From Impatiens glandulifera (taxonomy: Eukaryota; Streptophyta; Magnoliopsida; Ericales; Balsaminaceae), in contig NC_061869.1 of the NCBI RefSeq assembly GCF_907164915.1, positions 45,505,771 through 45,569,770 of the forward strand: a DNA stretch of 64,000 bases. The letters are read 5' to 3'. Shown one piece after another: positions 22,850-34,565 of this stretch. The position numbers were made by a program, and so were the translations under genes. A model generated the notes under the pieces. It ran no database searches. It was not told where the DNA came from and saw only the letters and a program-made list of their open reading frames with translations. Position 1 is the stretch's first letter, and the number at the start of each line of letters is the position of its first letter.

Positions 22850-23760
22850 AGCATTTTGAGAGAAATTTATTTTATGTGGAAAAGTTTTCGTGAGCAATCT
22901 ATATTTATTGTGAGGATGGTTCTTCAATCAATTTTTGGGACGACAGTTAGTGTAGTGTCAAAAGTCTAGTTACAACGTATCTTGAGTTTGTTTCCATTGT
23001 TATAGGTAGAAATATTACAATTAAGGACATGTTTGATATTCAATCTAGTGGTTTCGCTAGCTGAATTAGATATAGAACGAGATTAAACATTATAGAGAGT
23101 TTGTCTCATAATAGAATTATACTTTTAGTAAGACACAAACAAGTGTTCGTGTCTGAACAAGATGTTATGCGTTAGCAAGACATGAATATTTTTCATGTAG
23201 AGTATTTTATAATATGTTCGCTAAGATGAGTTCATATAATTTTTTATGGGAAAAACATTGGGAGTCAAAATTTGTATCTAAGATCTCGTTCTTTGGATGA
23301 AGCGTTATTCACAATAGAATTTTTACGAATGATATGTGCATGAAAAACGTGTATTATGGTTAGTAGTTATCGTATATGTCACGAGGAGGTTGAATCAGTA
23401 ACTCACTTACTTTTGCATTATCGATGCATGGTGACTAGTATTTGGAGTCTTTTGTAGACTATCACTGGGATTCATTAGGTGATGTTTGGGCGGTTGTTGA
23501 GAAATTTGGATTGATACGGCTAATATCACAAGCCTAAATTTGGGTTACCATCCCAATTATTTTTTGGTAACTTTAATAAGTTGGAGAGAAATCGTCGAAT
23601 TTTCACTAAACTAATGTGTATTATTAATAATGTTATTATTATGATGTTTTTTTAGATCATTCTAGAAATTCGGTAAAGTCCATCGGGGATGAATCGTTAT
23701 TCTCGAGAACTTGCGAGATCGATGTATTGACTAACGTTTTTTATATTTTATATTTTATTT
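22850..23760 (+). pseudogene. LINE (L1-type) 3' remnant
   Basis: Around 23368-23440 one frame reads RICHEEVESVTHLLLHYRC then MVTSIWSLL. This is the zinc-binding zf-RVT motif found after the reverse transcriptase in plant L1-type LINEs. Surrounding frames carry many stops and frameshifts. No RT catalytic motif can be read. It is a long-dead fragment. Confidence 0.6.
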
Positions 23761-25375
23761 TTAAGTTTTTTATTTTTTCATATCAAGCTTTTATCTTTGT
23801 ACTCAAATGATTTCAAATAATTTCATCATTTTTAATATACATGAATCTTTTAAAAAAATAATAAAAAATAATAAAAATATTTCAATATTTTATTTAATAA
23901 TTAATTAATATAAATAAAGAGAAATAATTAAATAATATTTAAATTATTTAAATAATTCCAACAAAAAAAAGTAAACAATAAATATCACCATCTCTCATGA
24001 AACAATTTGATGGCTTAAAGTATTACCAAATATAATAAAAAATTTATTTTTATTAGGTTTGATAATTATGAAATTAGAATTAGTGTGTAATTTTTGTTTT
24101 AAATTAGATAATTTAAGATTAAAAATTTAAATTTAAATTTAAATTATAATGAAATTCAAACAAATATAATTTTATAATTTTAAATTCTACTCTTTTAGTT
24201 CAAAATTATAATTTGAATATTTTTTTTATATATTTTAAAACAAAATATCTTATTATTTTATATTTATAACATGGTTAATGTGTTGAATAAAAAAATATAT
24301 ATTTAATTTATAAAGCTAAGATATTGAATCTATAATTTTCTTTTCATTTAATAAACTAATATTTTGAATCAATATTATTTAAAAAAATAGGAAGTTAATT
24401 GTTTCTTTAAACACGTTAAACCGGTATTTTTTTCTTCTTATTAAAATCAAATCCTAAACAAAACAATTATAATAGGTCGCGTCAAATTAATATTTTAATA
24501 ATATAGATAATATATTTAAATTGTTTTTTATTATAATCTTTTCAAATATAAGAATTGAATTATAATTTATTGACATTTTTTATGGAGTAAAATTTCAATT
24601 TCAGTATGAATCATTAAAACAACATTCCAATTTCAATCACTAAAACATAACATTAGAGATTTTGTAATCATTTTCTTTTATCACTAGTGTTTAGATTGCT
24701 TTTGTAAAAAGTAAACATTAATAGAAGATAACAAATTATATGAATGAATGTGAAACAACTAATCATTTTTTACTACATGTCCAATATCAATCATACATGG
24801 AATTTTTATCCATTTATTCAACAACATCCTAATATCATTGATTTATTTCTCTTTAAGTTTGGGATAAAACAAAACTAAAAGATCAAGAACTCGAGCTTCA
24901 ACTATACCAAGACAATGAAATAGTGCAAGAGCCCTAAGGGAGTTTCAAAACATACTAATACATTGACAATGCAAGAGTTGTAATTGTAAGGGAGTTTCAA
25001 TCTAAGACTTATTAAACATACCAAGACAATGACAATGGATACCAATAAACTATTGAATAAGCCTTATATATAAGCAATCACTTAACAAGAATTGTTGAAA
25101 ATATTTAATATGTTGATCAAAGGAATAATAAGACAAAGAACCTTGACGGCGCAAAATGAGCCCAAAATGAATCAAAATTTTAGGGTTACAAAAAGCCCAA
25201 GTTTAATTTTTTGGGCTCCTAAAAAATTGACAAGGTCTTTTTTGTTATTTTTTATCTAAAAATAATTCGAGCCCGTAAAATGCCCAACAAATAAAAACAA
25301 ATTGGGCCTAAGAGAAATAAAAATGCGTAATTCATTCTCGCCTTCCATTTGTAAACCCTATTTCATCTTACGTCG
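23761..25375. other. AT-rich DNA, no gene seen
   Basis: Long A/T runs, no convincing ORF. The last 60 bases contain TTCTCGCCTTCC and TATATATTC (25380-25388), a possible promoter for the Argonaute-derived gene that follows. Confidence 0.6.
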
Positions 25376-25491
25376 AGCCTATATATTCAGTCCCTCGACC
25401 CTCTCCCTCTTTCATCTTGGAGGCGCTCTTATCTCATTTCTTCTTTAACAAACATTTTGTCCCTCGACTCTCTCCTTCTTTCGTCGGGGAG

Positions 25492-26339
25492 ATGGTCTTA
25501 TCTCTTTCTTCTTTCCCTCCACTCTCTCACTCTCGCGTTTGGGAGATGGTCTTATCTCATTCAACCGACCGGAGTGGAAATATTTTGCCAGGTAATATTA
25601 TATGTTGTGGTTTGTAATTGGTAATGGTTTGGTTGATGTAAATACTAAATTTGATTGATTGGATTTTTATATATAGGTACGGTTGTTGATACCAAGATTT
25701 GCCATGTAAGAGAGTTTGACTTCTACCTATGTAGTCATTCGGGTATCCAGGTAACTACTAAAAAAATTGATTAGATATTTTTATTGGTTGAATATGAAGC
25801 AAGCACTAATATTTGGTAACAAACTGAAACAGGGAACAAGTCGGCCAACTCATTATCATGTGTTGTTTGATGAGAATGACTTTAGTGCAGATGCATTGCA
25901 AGGACTCACTAACAGCTTGTGTTACACGTAAGTAGTGACTTAATCTTTAATCTATATTGTTGTAATTAAGCAATACTAATTAATTGGGTGTTTCTTTCCA
26001 GCTATGCGAGATGCACTAGATCGGTGTCTATAGGTTTGTCTTTCTAGATAACTCAACAACTAAATTTATGTTTTAGGATCAATCAAGCATTCTTCTTATG
26101 GTTTGTTTCCTTGATGTGCAGTTCCTCCTGCTTACTATGCTCATTCTACTTATTATGCTCATCTTGCTGCGTGGAGGGAACACTATTATGTGGAAGGTGG
26201 CGTGGAAGGTGGCGTGGAAGGAGATGGAGCTGATGCTGAATCCATTAGTGTTAGAATGAACACAAGGGAAGGGGATGCAGTTGTTCGGCCTTTGCCTAAT
26301 GTTATGGATAATGTAAAACAATTTATATTTTACTGCTGA
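25492..26339 (+). pseudogene. Argonaute (AGO1-type) PIWI C-terminal fragment, spliceable
   Basis: Five exons can be read: 25492-25591, 25677-25750, 25833-25927, 26002-26033 and 26122-26339. All introns are GT-AG and phases join, giving 172 residues from the ATG at 25492. From TDRSGNILPG the protein follows the end of plant AGO1 ([56 protein letters not shown]) and ends NVKQFIFYC like AGO1. Of the PIWI catalytic tetrad only the last His (in THYHV) is present; N, PAZ and MID domains are missing. The first about 36 residues come from an unrelated repetitive leader. There is a small internal duplication (PPAYYAHSTYYAHLAAW) and a VEGGVEGGVEG repeat. It is a captured or truncated fragment, possibly still transcribed. 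Confidence 0.88.
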
Positions 26340-26817
26340 TCAACATAGTAATAAGAATTTTGTTGTAATTTTAGTTTTTTTTGTTGTTGTTGTTAAAGTC
26401 TTAAATGGTGGGTAGTTCAGATATGAAATAGGATGTAAGTGTTAAAAGTTTTGTAGTTTTTATGGGGGATTTCTAGAAAGATTGTAACAATTTCATGACC
26501 CCTTTTAGGGATAAATATTATTATAAAAGTTGTGTTTACAGTTAATTTTTACTTATTTTGTGTTTTGCATTTCCTTCTTTACTTTTATTAAGTTTTAACT
26601 AATTATTATTCATCAGGCTTTACATCAAAATATTTGTCAATTACATTACATTTTGATGATATCTATATGTTTTAGTATTTAGTTTGGATATATCACCACC
26701 TTTTCCACTACCGTTTAATGATGAAAATTGACGGTTACAATAATAATATTAACTCTCAAATGATTGCCAGATTATTTTATTTGCTGGCCTGTTCAAGTAT
26801 TCATCGTAGTAGTGTAA
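26340..26817. other. region downstream of the Argonaute fragment
   Basis: AT-rich, no ORF. It probably includes the original AGO 3' UTR. It ends at the TAA target duplication of the CACTA element. Confidence 0.5.
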
Positions 26818-27829
26818 TAACACTAGTGAAAATGTAGTATTTACCGACCATATTGCCGAGGGCTTTCAGAAGCAATTGGCATTGAACTAAATCCTGACAG
26901 TGAGGTGAAAATTGTCGGAAATTTTTTTCCAATACCGACAGCTTCAGAACAACTGTCTTTATTGGGGTAATAGTCGAAAGTTTTTGTGAAAACTGTTAGT
27001 ATTAAGTAAAAAAATTACGTATTATTATTAAGTCAACTATTTCCTTTATTTCTACCTGTTTATATATTACATAAATCTTATATATTAAATTAATTATAGA
27101 AAAAATATAAGATTAAAAAATTAATTTATTTTGTCAAAATTAATTTAATTCTGACAAATTGATATTTTATTTATATTTTAAGATTTAATTAAATGAATAT
27201 TAAGAGTTATGAATGAGATGACATATAATTAAAAAATGTTAGCAAAAATTTAACTTAATTATTGTTGAATTTTTAACTTAAGTTATTTAAATTTAGACAA
27301 ATACTTGCATTTTATTAAATATAATTATTGAAGAAGACCTTTTATGTATAAAAAGATGACATATATTTCTTTATAATTTAAATGATGTAATTGTATATAT
27401 ATTAGTAGTAGTTTGTAAGGTGATTGCCTTGTATATAAATATTTGTCTAACAATTAACATTTTAAGACCACAAAATAAAATTTATACAAAATAAAATGTA
27501 AATAATAAAATAAAATAATTTGGTTTTTAAATAATATAAAAGTAGTAATGAAATTATATTGTATTTTTTAAGTGAAGAGTGAATAAATAAAAAATTTTAT
27601 TTTTTAATTTTTTAAATTAAATTATAAAAGATAATTTTAATAAAAGAAATTAAAAAATATATTGGTTTAGTTTCTTTTTGATGGAAATATAAAATAGAAT
27701 TAGATTGGAGACAGTTTTATCAAAAACATTCGGCATTTCTTTATTTGGCAAATGGGAACCGACAGTTTTATCAAAATAGTCGGAATTTTATATGGGAAAA
27801 CCGACACCTTTGGACGGTATTTCTTTACA

Positions 27830-28080
27830 ATTTTTACCCCGCCCAGCGCCCCTCACTCTCTCCAAGTCCTTCCCCGCCCGAATCTCTTTCTCGCGCGTCT
27901 CCAGGTCCAGTGAACACCTGAATCGCATCTCATTGTCGGCGTCTTCTCAAGCTTCCCAATGTACCTAGGTTGAAAATGAGCTTCGTCGTCCCTTGATTGA
28001 TCCAGTACTCATTTCTTTGGTGTTTTTCCTTCATTCTCCCATGGAATCCGCTGTCGTCCTTTCACTGTAAGCATCTCTTT
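27830..28080 (+). other. GC-rich leader-like block in the CACTA element
   Basis: A pyrimidine- and CpG-rich stretch (CCCGCCCAGCGCCCCTCAC, TCTCGCGCGTCTCC) stands out from the AT-rich surroundings, like a plant 5' UTR or first exon. It may be part of a captured gene, possibly the ubiquitin gene whose exon follows at 28273. Confidence 0.4.
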
Positions 28081-28272
28081 CTATATCATCCTTTATGAAC
28101 AGTCGAAATCACCATTGTTACTATCTATCTGTAAGAAATTTCATCTGTGAACCTTGCTATTATCTATCTGTTTTGCTGTTATTGATTTTTTTTTCTTAGA
28201 ACTGAACGATTCTCTTATTTATAAATTTTCAATGTTTCAATGTTTCAAACAATAATATACTAAACTTTTGGC

Positions 28273-28356
28273 TTCGTGAAGACTCTAACCGGAAAGACGA
28301 TCATTCTAGAAGTCGAGACTAGCGACACCATTGATAATGTCAAAGCCAATATTCAG
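28273..28356 (+). pseudogene. ubiquitin exon fragment captured in the CACTA element
   Basis: 28 codons read [15 protein letters not shown] then [13 protein letters not shown], which is residues 4-31 of ubiquitin with few changes. The Met-Gln-Ile start is degraded. The segment stops at CAG followed by GTTCTTTTTC, which may be a splice donor. The rest of ubiquitin (Lys48, the Gly-Gly end) is absent. It cannot make ubiquitin and is best read as transposon-captured DNA. Confidence 0.85.
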
Positions 28357-29233
28357 GTTCTTTTTCTTTCTAATTGCGAATTTAGGGCTTTTTCTTTCTC
28401 ATTCATTCTAGGGTTAATCATATATAGAATTATCTGATTATATAAGACTAAACTGATCTGCTTTCTTTGTGAATGGTGTACTTATGGACATCAGATTCAC
28501 CCTTGCGCTTGCTGTTAGCGAGATCTTTATCCATCTCTCTATGTTTTAGTATATGTTTTTACTGGAATTCTATATTATAATTTGGAAGTGATTTGTATAT
28601 AGCTATTCAATTTCATTTTGTGAGACATTGACATTCAAATCTTCCACATTATTTCTGAAAAATTGCTACTAACTTATAGGCAACTAGCTAAAAATAGAAT
28701 TGTATAAGATTATCCATGATATGAAATAAAGTGATTTTAAGCGATCCATAATCCATATTAGTACCCTAAACACAAAGAATGACCAACTACATTTATGAGA
28801 AACAGATAGCCAATGAAGTCATGCACATTTTGAGCAAATCTGTACAGAATGATGTTCAAATCTAATCAATTCATAATGATAATCTAACCCAACAAAGCAT
28901 CTATGATCTATCACACATACATAATCCATATCTCATATATACAAAGATCTTTTTCCTCCATGAATACACGGATTGAACTAGTAAATATTTGTCAGTTAAT
29001 CTTACTACTTCCTTTGATGAAAGCTTGGTCATGAATTATACATCTCTTTGGCTATGTATTCTCATATTTGTATGGATTCAGATCAAGCAATGAACTATGT
29101 TGATGATCCATTTATAGCTGCCACAATTGGCATAACATACTAACAACTCCCTATTAATCAAACAAACAAACAAAAATTGACCAAAGCTAGTGAGATTTGG
29201 CATATCATGTAGTAATTAAGTAGCAAACAAAAC
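28357..29233. other. CACTA internal non-coding DNA
   Basis: AT-rich, no recognisable gene. It ends at the AAAAC target duplication (29229-29233) of copia copy B. Confidence 0.6.
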
Positions 29234-30550
29234 TGTTAGATAAAATCAGACTGGTTCAAATAAATCTAACTTAAATAAACTTTCCATGCAGGAACAAGGA
29301 ACCGGACCGGATAAACAAAAAAACCGGCTAAGAAAACTAACCGGTCAAGCTAGTAAACCGACCAAGAATACCTGGAACTTGACCGCACAAAGAAAGGATC
29401 GGCCAAAGCAAAACCGGAAACATCAAACAGCCGATCAGCCACAAGGCAGAGGAACAACCGGAAGATGTCCGGTTACATCACTCATACCAAAAGCCATTCG
29501 GTTAAGACAAATGGCCGACCAGTACAAGAAGACAATTTGGGTATCTGTTGAGAATGATACCAAAGGAACAGACTGAACACTTCCATATCCATACAAGTCT
29601 GAGGAAAGCCTGCAGGCTGCAGAAGACAGTTCTACCGGATCTTTCCACTTCGGAATAAGTCAGAAAGGAAATCTTCCAAGTACAGACAACTGTCCAACAG
29701 ACAGTGTCTACATTGAGTAAAAGACAAACCCAGCAGGTTTGTCTTACAAACCGGAAGAACAGACCGCCAGGTCTGAGACAAAATACCAGGTCTGAGGTTG
29801 ACCATCAGGTCTGAGGAAATGACCGCAGGTCTGAATCTCTGAAACACTGAATCACTGCACCTCTGTTCAGCCAATCAGATTCAAGGCAGTGAAATATGAC
29901 CGTTGGCATATTTCACCTATAAAAAGGGGCAGTTGAAGAAGAGTAAATGCGGGACAAGTAAGATACAGTGAAGCAACTGAGAAATTCTAAGAGCATTTAC
30001 TCCACAAGTGATAAGATTGTGTTATTCTAGAAAGCCTAAGTGCTAAAGTTAAAGTGTGTGTTTTACAATTTCGGTGTAAATTGTAAGAGTGTTATCGAGC
30101 AGGAAATAAGTCTCGATCGGTTTGTACTTGTATTCCTTAGTGAATATCCTTCTCGCGGTTTTGAGAGGAAGGGGTGACGTAGGAGTTTTATCTCCGAACA
30201 TCCATAAAATCTGTCTTGTTATTTACTGTCTGCCGGTTACATTATCTAACCGATTCACACCGATATAACCGACTTAACTCTATCCAAGCCGAATTTCCAG
30301 AATACCGAAGCCGACCCATCAAATCTCAAACCTCCATCATATAATACCGATTTTGCCTATCATACAAGTGTGCCGCTTCAACCTGAAAGCAAACCTCTTC
30401 CGCGCTTGAACCTAGTTCAAGGGTTTGTGACAGGTTGTGTAGTATTGAAACCCCGATGTTAATCTCTAACCGGATTAACCACCACCTTACGAGTAAGAAC
30501 CGCAAACCGGTCCAACCCCCGGTCCTCCAGCGGCTACCTAGATCCTAACA
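29234..30550 (+). repeat. 5' LTR of copy B
   Basis: 1317 bp, TG...CA ends. A TATA box CTATAAAAA is at 29917-29925. GACCGTTGGCATATTT lies just upstream, and the conserved GGGGTGACGTAGGAG lies about 250 bp downstream. RCCGAC (DRE-type) cores occur at 29357 and 29514. The 96-codon ORF in its U3 is a chance reading shared by all LTR copies. Confidence 0.95.
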
Positions 30551-30551
30551 A

Positions 30552-30563
30552 TTGGTATCAGAG
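30552..30563 (+). other. primer binding site (initiator Met tRNA)
   Basis: TGGTATCAGAGA begins two bases after the LTR and matches the 3' end of plant initiator tRNA-Met (TGGTATCAGAGC) except for the last base. Copy C has TGGTATTAGAGC. Confidence 0.9.
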
Positions 30564-30589
30564 AAGTTAGTTTCAATACTCAAGCAAGC

Positions 30590-32401
30590 ATGTCTTTCGA
30601 TAGGCCCCCAATACTAGAAGGTGATGACTTTGCCAACTGGAAGGCACGAATGTATTTACACTTAATCACCTTGGACGATGAGATGGAGTCCATTCTGACT
30701 GAAGGACCGATAATTATCAATAAGGACAGAAAGGAATGGACGGCTGAAGATAGAAGGAGAAATAACCTGGACAACCATGCAAGAAACCGGATCTCTAACA
30801 GCGTGGACAGAAACACATATTGCAAGATTAGAGATTGTAAAACCGGAAAGGAGACATGGGACACCGTTATCCAGATCTTTGAAGGAAATGAAAGAACAAA
30901 AGAAAACAAGATAATGGTGGCCACCCAGAAGTTTGAAAGCTTGAAGATGAAACCAGGAGAGACAATGAAGGAATACAGTGACTGGTTCACTGGTGTGTTA
31001 GATGAGCTTGCAACACTTGGAAAGAGGTGCGACAATAAAGAGGTTATCATGAAAGCATTGAGATCTCTTCCAAGTGCGTGGGATATAAAGACAATGGTAA
31101 TGAGGGAGTCAAACTGCCTAAACAAGATGAAGCTGCACGATGTCTTCGAAGATCTAAAGGCATATGAGTTTGAAATGAGGTCCAGAACTGAAGAAGAGGT
31201 CTCGGCCTCGACTTCAACCAGAGCATTGATCACACCTATAGAACCGGTTGCTCCTGCTCCAGCACCTATCAGAACAGCCGAACAGTTCACTGAGGATGCC
31301 ATGGCTATGCTCGCACAGAAGTTTGGAAGGTTCATGAAAAGGAGCCAACCAACAAACTACAACTACGGCGACAAATCCAATGTAAGATGTTATAATTGTA
31401 ATTGTTTGGGTCACTTTAAGTGGGAATGCAGGAAACCAAGGAGGGATACCCGGAAACCGGATAACCAAGATAGCCGAAACAGTTATCAACAAACCGGTGA
31501 AGCAAGTGAGGTACCGAAAGCACTAATAGCCGACGATGGAGGAAGTCTGTGGGCTCGCAGCGATAGTGATGATGAACTCACCTGCCTCATGGCAAATGAG
31601 GAACAGGTATTTGACTCTCCTTGCGACGAATTTACTAAAGATGAACTATACAATGCATTAAATGACATGGTAGAAGAATATAGGAACCTACTAGCCATGT
31701 TACCTAAGCACCTAAACGTTAGAACCGATCCTATAATACCCATTCCGACAGACCTAGAGGTACCCATCATAACCGAACCTCCAGTCGTAAAACCTGATGA
31801 TACCCCCATTTTAGAAACCGAGTTAGATCCCAAGACCGAACAATCTAATGAACCGGCTAGAGAACTAACCAAAGAAGAAAATGCCCGACTTCAATATAAG
31901 ATGGTTGCATATAAGAGATCTAGTGATATAGTAAAGAAAATGTGTAGTCATTTCAGACATTCCCGTTGCAAATTTGGCCTAGGATACATAGAGGATAGCT
32001 CCAAAAACCAAAAACCTGTAGGGAAAGTAAGGTTTACAAGAAGTCACCTTCCCCCTATAAGATTCATTAAGAGTTCCATGACCGCTGAAGAGGAACTGAC
32101 CGTATACTATAGGGAAGAAAAGCTAAAATACGACTATGTTGGTCCAACCGAATCTGAGAAATGGCTTGACCCTGTGAAGAGAAAAGCCGAAATCCTCAAA
32201 CATATGAAAGCCTTTCCTGAACCGCGTAGGTCAAACCAAAGATCACCGAACCAAAGACCATCACCATTTAAGACCTTTGTAGAAAAACCAAGATACACAA
32301 GACCGAGTGCCAAAAGGACGGTTAAAACCCTAGCGAAGAAGACCGTCCGGTTTGTTAAGGTTTGGATACCCAAGGGACTAATCGCATGTGGACCCAAGTA
32401 A
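30590..32401 (+). CDS. gag: copia Gag polyprotein
   Basis: Intact 603-codon frame. The N-terminus has the copia Gag start (FANWKARMYL, residues 14-23), then a UBN2-type gag region at about 75-210 (ETWDTVIQIFEG, MKEYSDWFTGVL). A CCHC zinc knuckle CYNCNCLGHFKWEC follows at residues 267-280 with all four ligands. The C-terminal half is charged and ends in KVWIPKGLIACGPK. Gag would form the particle that packages element RNA. Pol continues in the +1 frame relative to gag around the gag stop. Copy C keeps only the first about 69 residues. Confidence 0.93.
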   Translation: MSFDRPPILEGDDFANWKARMYLHLITLDDEMESILTEGPIIINKDRKEWTAEDRRRNNLDNHARNRISNSVDRNTYCKIRDCKTGKETWDTVIQIFEGNERTKENKIMVATQKFESLKMKPGETMKEYSDWFTGVLDELATLGKRCDNKEVIMKALRSLPSAWDIKTMVMRESNCLNKMKLHDVFEDLKAYEFEMRSRTEEEVSASTSTRALITPIEPVAPAPAPIRTAEQFTEDAMAMLAQKFGRFMKRSQPTNYNYGDKSNVRCYNCNCLGHFKWECRKPRRDTRKPDNQDSRNSYQQTGEASEVPKALIADDGGSLWARSDSDDELTCLMANEEQVFDSPCDEFTKDELYNALNDMVEEYRNLLAMLPKHLNVRTDPIIPIPTDLEVPIITEPPVVKPDDTPILETELDPKTEQSNEPARELTKEENARLQYKMVAYKRSSDIVKKMCSHFRHSRCKFGLGYIEDSSKNQKPVGKVRFTRSHLPPIRFIKSSMTAEEELTVYYREEKLKYDYVGPTESEKWLDPVKRKAEILKHMKAFPEPRRSNQRSPNQRPSPFKTFVEKPRYTRPSAKRTVKTLAKKTVRFVKVWIPKGLIACGPK

Positions 32402-32402
32402 A

Positions 32403-34086
32403 TGTGGGTACCAAATAGTTGTAAATATGTACATTTTGCAGGATCCAAAGAAACGGCTAGGAAACTCTGAATGGTTCTTGGACAGCGGTTGCTCCAGGCA
32501 CATGACTTGAAACAGCAATTTGTTAATCGATATCAGAACAGCAACCGGTGCTCTAATCACCTTCGGTGACAACTCAAAAGGTAGAACTGTGGGCAAGGGT
32601 AAGATTGTCCATGGTAACCTAACTATTGATAATGTACTTTTAGTTGAAAACCTACGTTTCAATCTGCTTAGCATTAGTCAGATGTGTGACGCTGGATATA
32701 CTGTAGAATTTCTTAAACATGCATGCTTAGTCAAGAACTCTCAAGGCATTGTACTGCTAACCGGAAATAGGATAGGTAATATCTACAAGGTAGACTGGAA
32801 ACTAAAGTAGAGTATCCTATATGCATGATAGCTAAGACCGATCAAACCTGGCTGTGGCATAAGAGACTAAACCACCTAAACATGAAAACTTTAAACTACA
32901 TTCGTGGTAAAAAGCTAGTTGAAGGTATTCCTGATATAGTATTTAACCAGGATAAGGTTTTCTCAGCATGTCAAATGGGTAAACAGACTAGGTCATCTTT
33001 TAAAAGTAAAGGAAATATCCAGTCTAGCCGGTGTTTAGATCTTCTTCATATGGACTTATTTGGACCGATTCAGGTTGTTAGCCTAGGAGGCATGCTTTAT
33101 ACCATGGTAGTTATTGATGATTATTCTAGATTTACATGGGTAATATTTCTGCCATCTAAACGTGAAACCGCATCTAACTTGATTACACTTCTTAAACGCT
33201 TGCAAAATGAAAAATCAACTCGCATTAATAGCATTCGAATTGATAGAGGTACCGAATTTATAAATAGTACCTTAACTGCATATCTTGTTGAATCCGGCAT
33301 TAGACACGAGCTGTCTAGTGCTAGGACTCCTCAACAAAATGGCCTGGCCGAGAAAAGAAACCGGACTCTCAAGGAAGCCGCACGGTCCATGATAGCCGAT
33401 TCCGGCATTGCTCAGAAATTTTGGGCTGAGGCTATCAACACTGCATGTTATACACAAAACCGGTCCTTGATAAACAAGTTTCACAACAAAACACCTTATG
33501 AGGTTTATTTTAACAGAGTTCCCAAACTTAAATACCTCAAGATTTTCGGTTGTAAGTGTTATACACATATAAATGGGAAAAACCAACTCTCTGTTTTTGA
33601 TGGAAAAACTGATACCGGGATCATGCTAGGTTACTCGGCAGTGAGTAAAGCATATAGAGTATATAATAATAGAACTGCAACAATGGAGGAAACACTTCAC
33701 GTTGTTTTCGATGAATCGGTTGAAAGTAATACTGCATCATGCTTTGATCTACACAACAGATTGGAAAACAATAATATTCACTCTGATAGTGAAGATGAGA
33801 CTCTGGTCTTCAAGCGGTTTGTCCATGACCAAATGGGTAATATTGAAACCCAGCCGGATCAAGCTGTTCCACAACAGGAAGCTGACACTTCGGTCCAATC
33901 CGAGGAAGTCGGTCGGTCTGACAATCCTGTTCAGCCTACCGACATGTCTAGCCCTGATCAAATAAACGGTAACTTGGTAGACATCCCTGAACTGAATCTC
34001 AGAAGAAACAGTAAACATCCTCCTGAGCAAATTATAGGTGACCCTTCAAAACCTGTTCGAACTAGGCGTCAACATCTGGAGGAATA
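32403..34086 (+). pseudogene. copia protease and integrase (broken)
   Basis: Protease active site WFLDSGCSRHMT lies at 32472-32507 and is followed directly by TGA (32508-32510). The frame continues to 32807. A one-base frameshift near 32800 then moves to the frame of 32825-34086. The integrase part has H12 and H17 of the zinc domain (HKRLNHLN) and C49 (FSACQMGK), with the usual first Cys replaced. The catalytic triad is D77 (HMDLFGP), D140 (IDRGTEF) and E176 (QQNGLAEKRN), with exactly 35 residues between D140 and E176 as in copia. The reading is interrupted at 34087 by a solo LTR after HLEEY. Confidence 0.9.
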
Positions 34087-34565
34087 TGTTACGACTTGTT
34101 TCGTAAGAAGAGTTTTGGGTTCAAGAATCACGTTCTTGATCTATAAGACCGTTGAAATTCTACAATCAAAGGGCAGCGGAAGGTTTTCGATAGAGAATTT
34201 AGGGGGAAGGGATAGAAGAATCAAGGGTGCGAAGAGAATTACTGTTGGTCTATACCAAACAGTCCATAGTAAATAATAATAGATGAATAGGGCAGAAGTT
34301 CATATCTTCATTATTCCATTCATGGGTCCTTGGGGAAGAAAGATCAGCCTTATATAGGTGATGTCTTGCCCCATAATATTCGGTTACAACAACTTTAAAA
34401 GAATAACAGAATTCGGTTTGTAAAATAGAAAAAAGAAAGCAAAACAAAATAATAATACAACAAAACAGAAATATGGCCCATGTGCACACTAAGACCGAGA
34501 CCGGGTGCCGAGGAACGTTGCTGGAATTTATTCTAAGACCGAGGCCTTAATTTTAGACCCTAACA
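34087..34565 (-). repeat. solo LTR inserted in pol
   Basis: A 479-bp insert with TGTTA...TAACA ends is flanked by a 5-bp duplication GAATA (34082-34086 and 34566-34570). It has no PBS or PPT inside, so it is a solo LTR from another family. On the minus strand it has CCTATATAAGG (about 34347-34357) at a plausible TATA place, so minus orientation is more likely. The pol frames on both sides agree with one continuous coding sequence before insertion. Confidence 0.88.

Noticed and set aside
29286..29576. 96-codon ORF repeated at 42137 and (shorter) 48180
   Set aside because: It lies in U3 of the LTRs and appears in each LTR copy only because the LTRs are alike. It has no domain, and the frame is not kept in the 55172 LTR.
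30580..31335. 251-codon minus-strand ORF opposite gag
   Set aside because: Shadow of the gag frame; a piece recurs in copy C only where gag is conserved.
32399..32441. A short intron between gag and pol (GTAAAT ... TTTTGCAG)
   Set aside because: About 40 bp is too short for a plant intron, and joining the sites does not lead into the protease frame.
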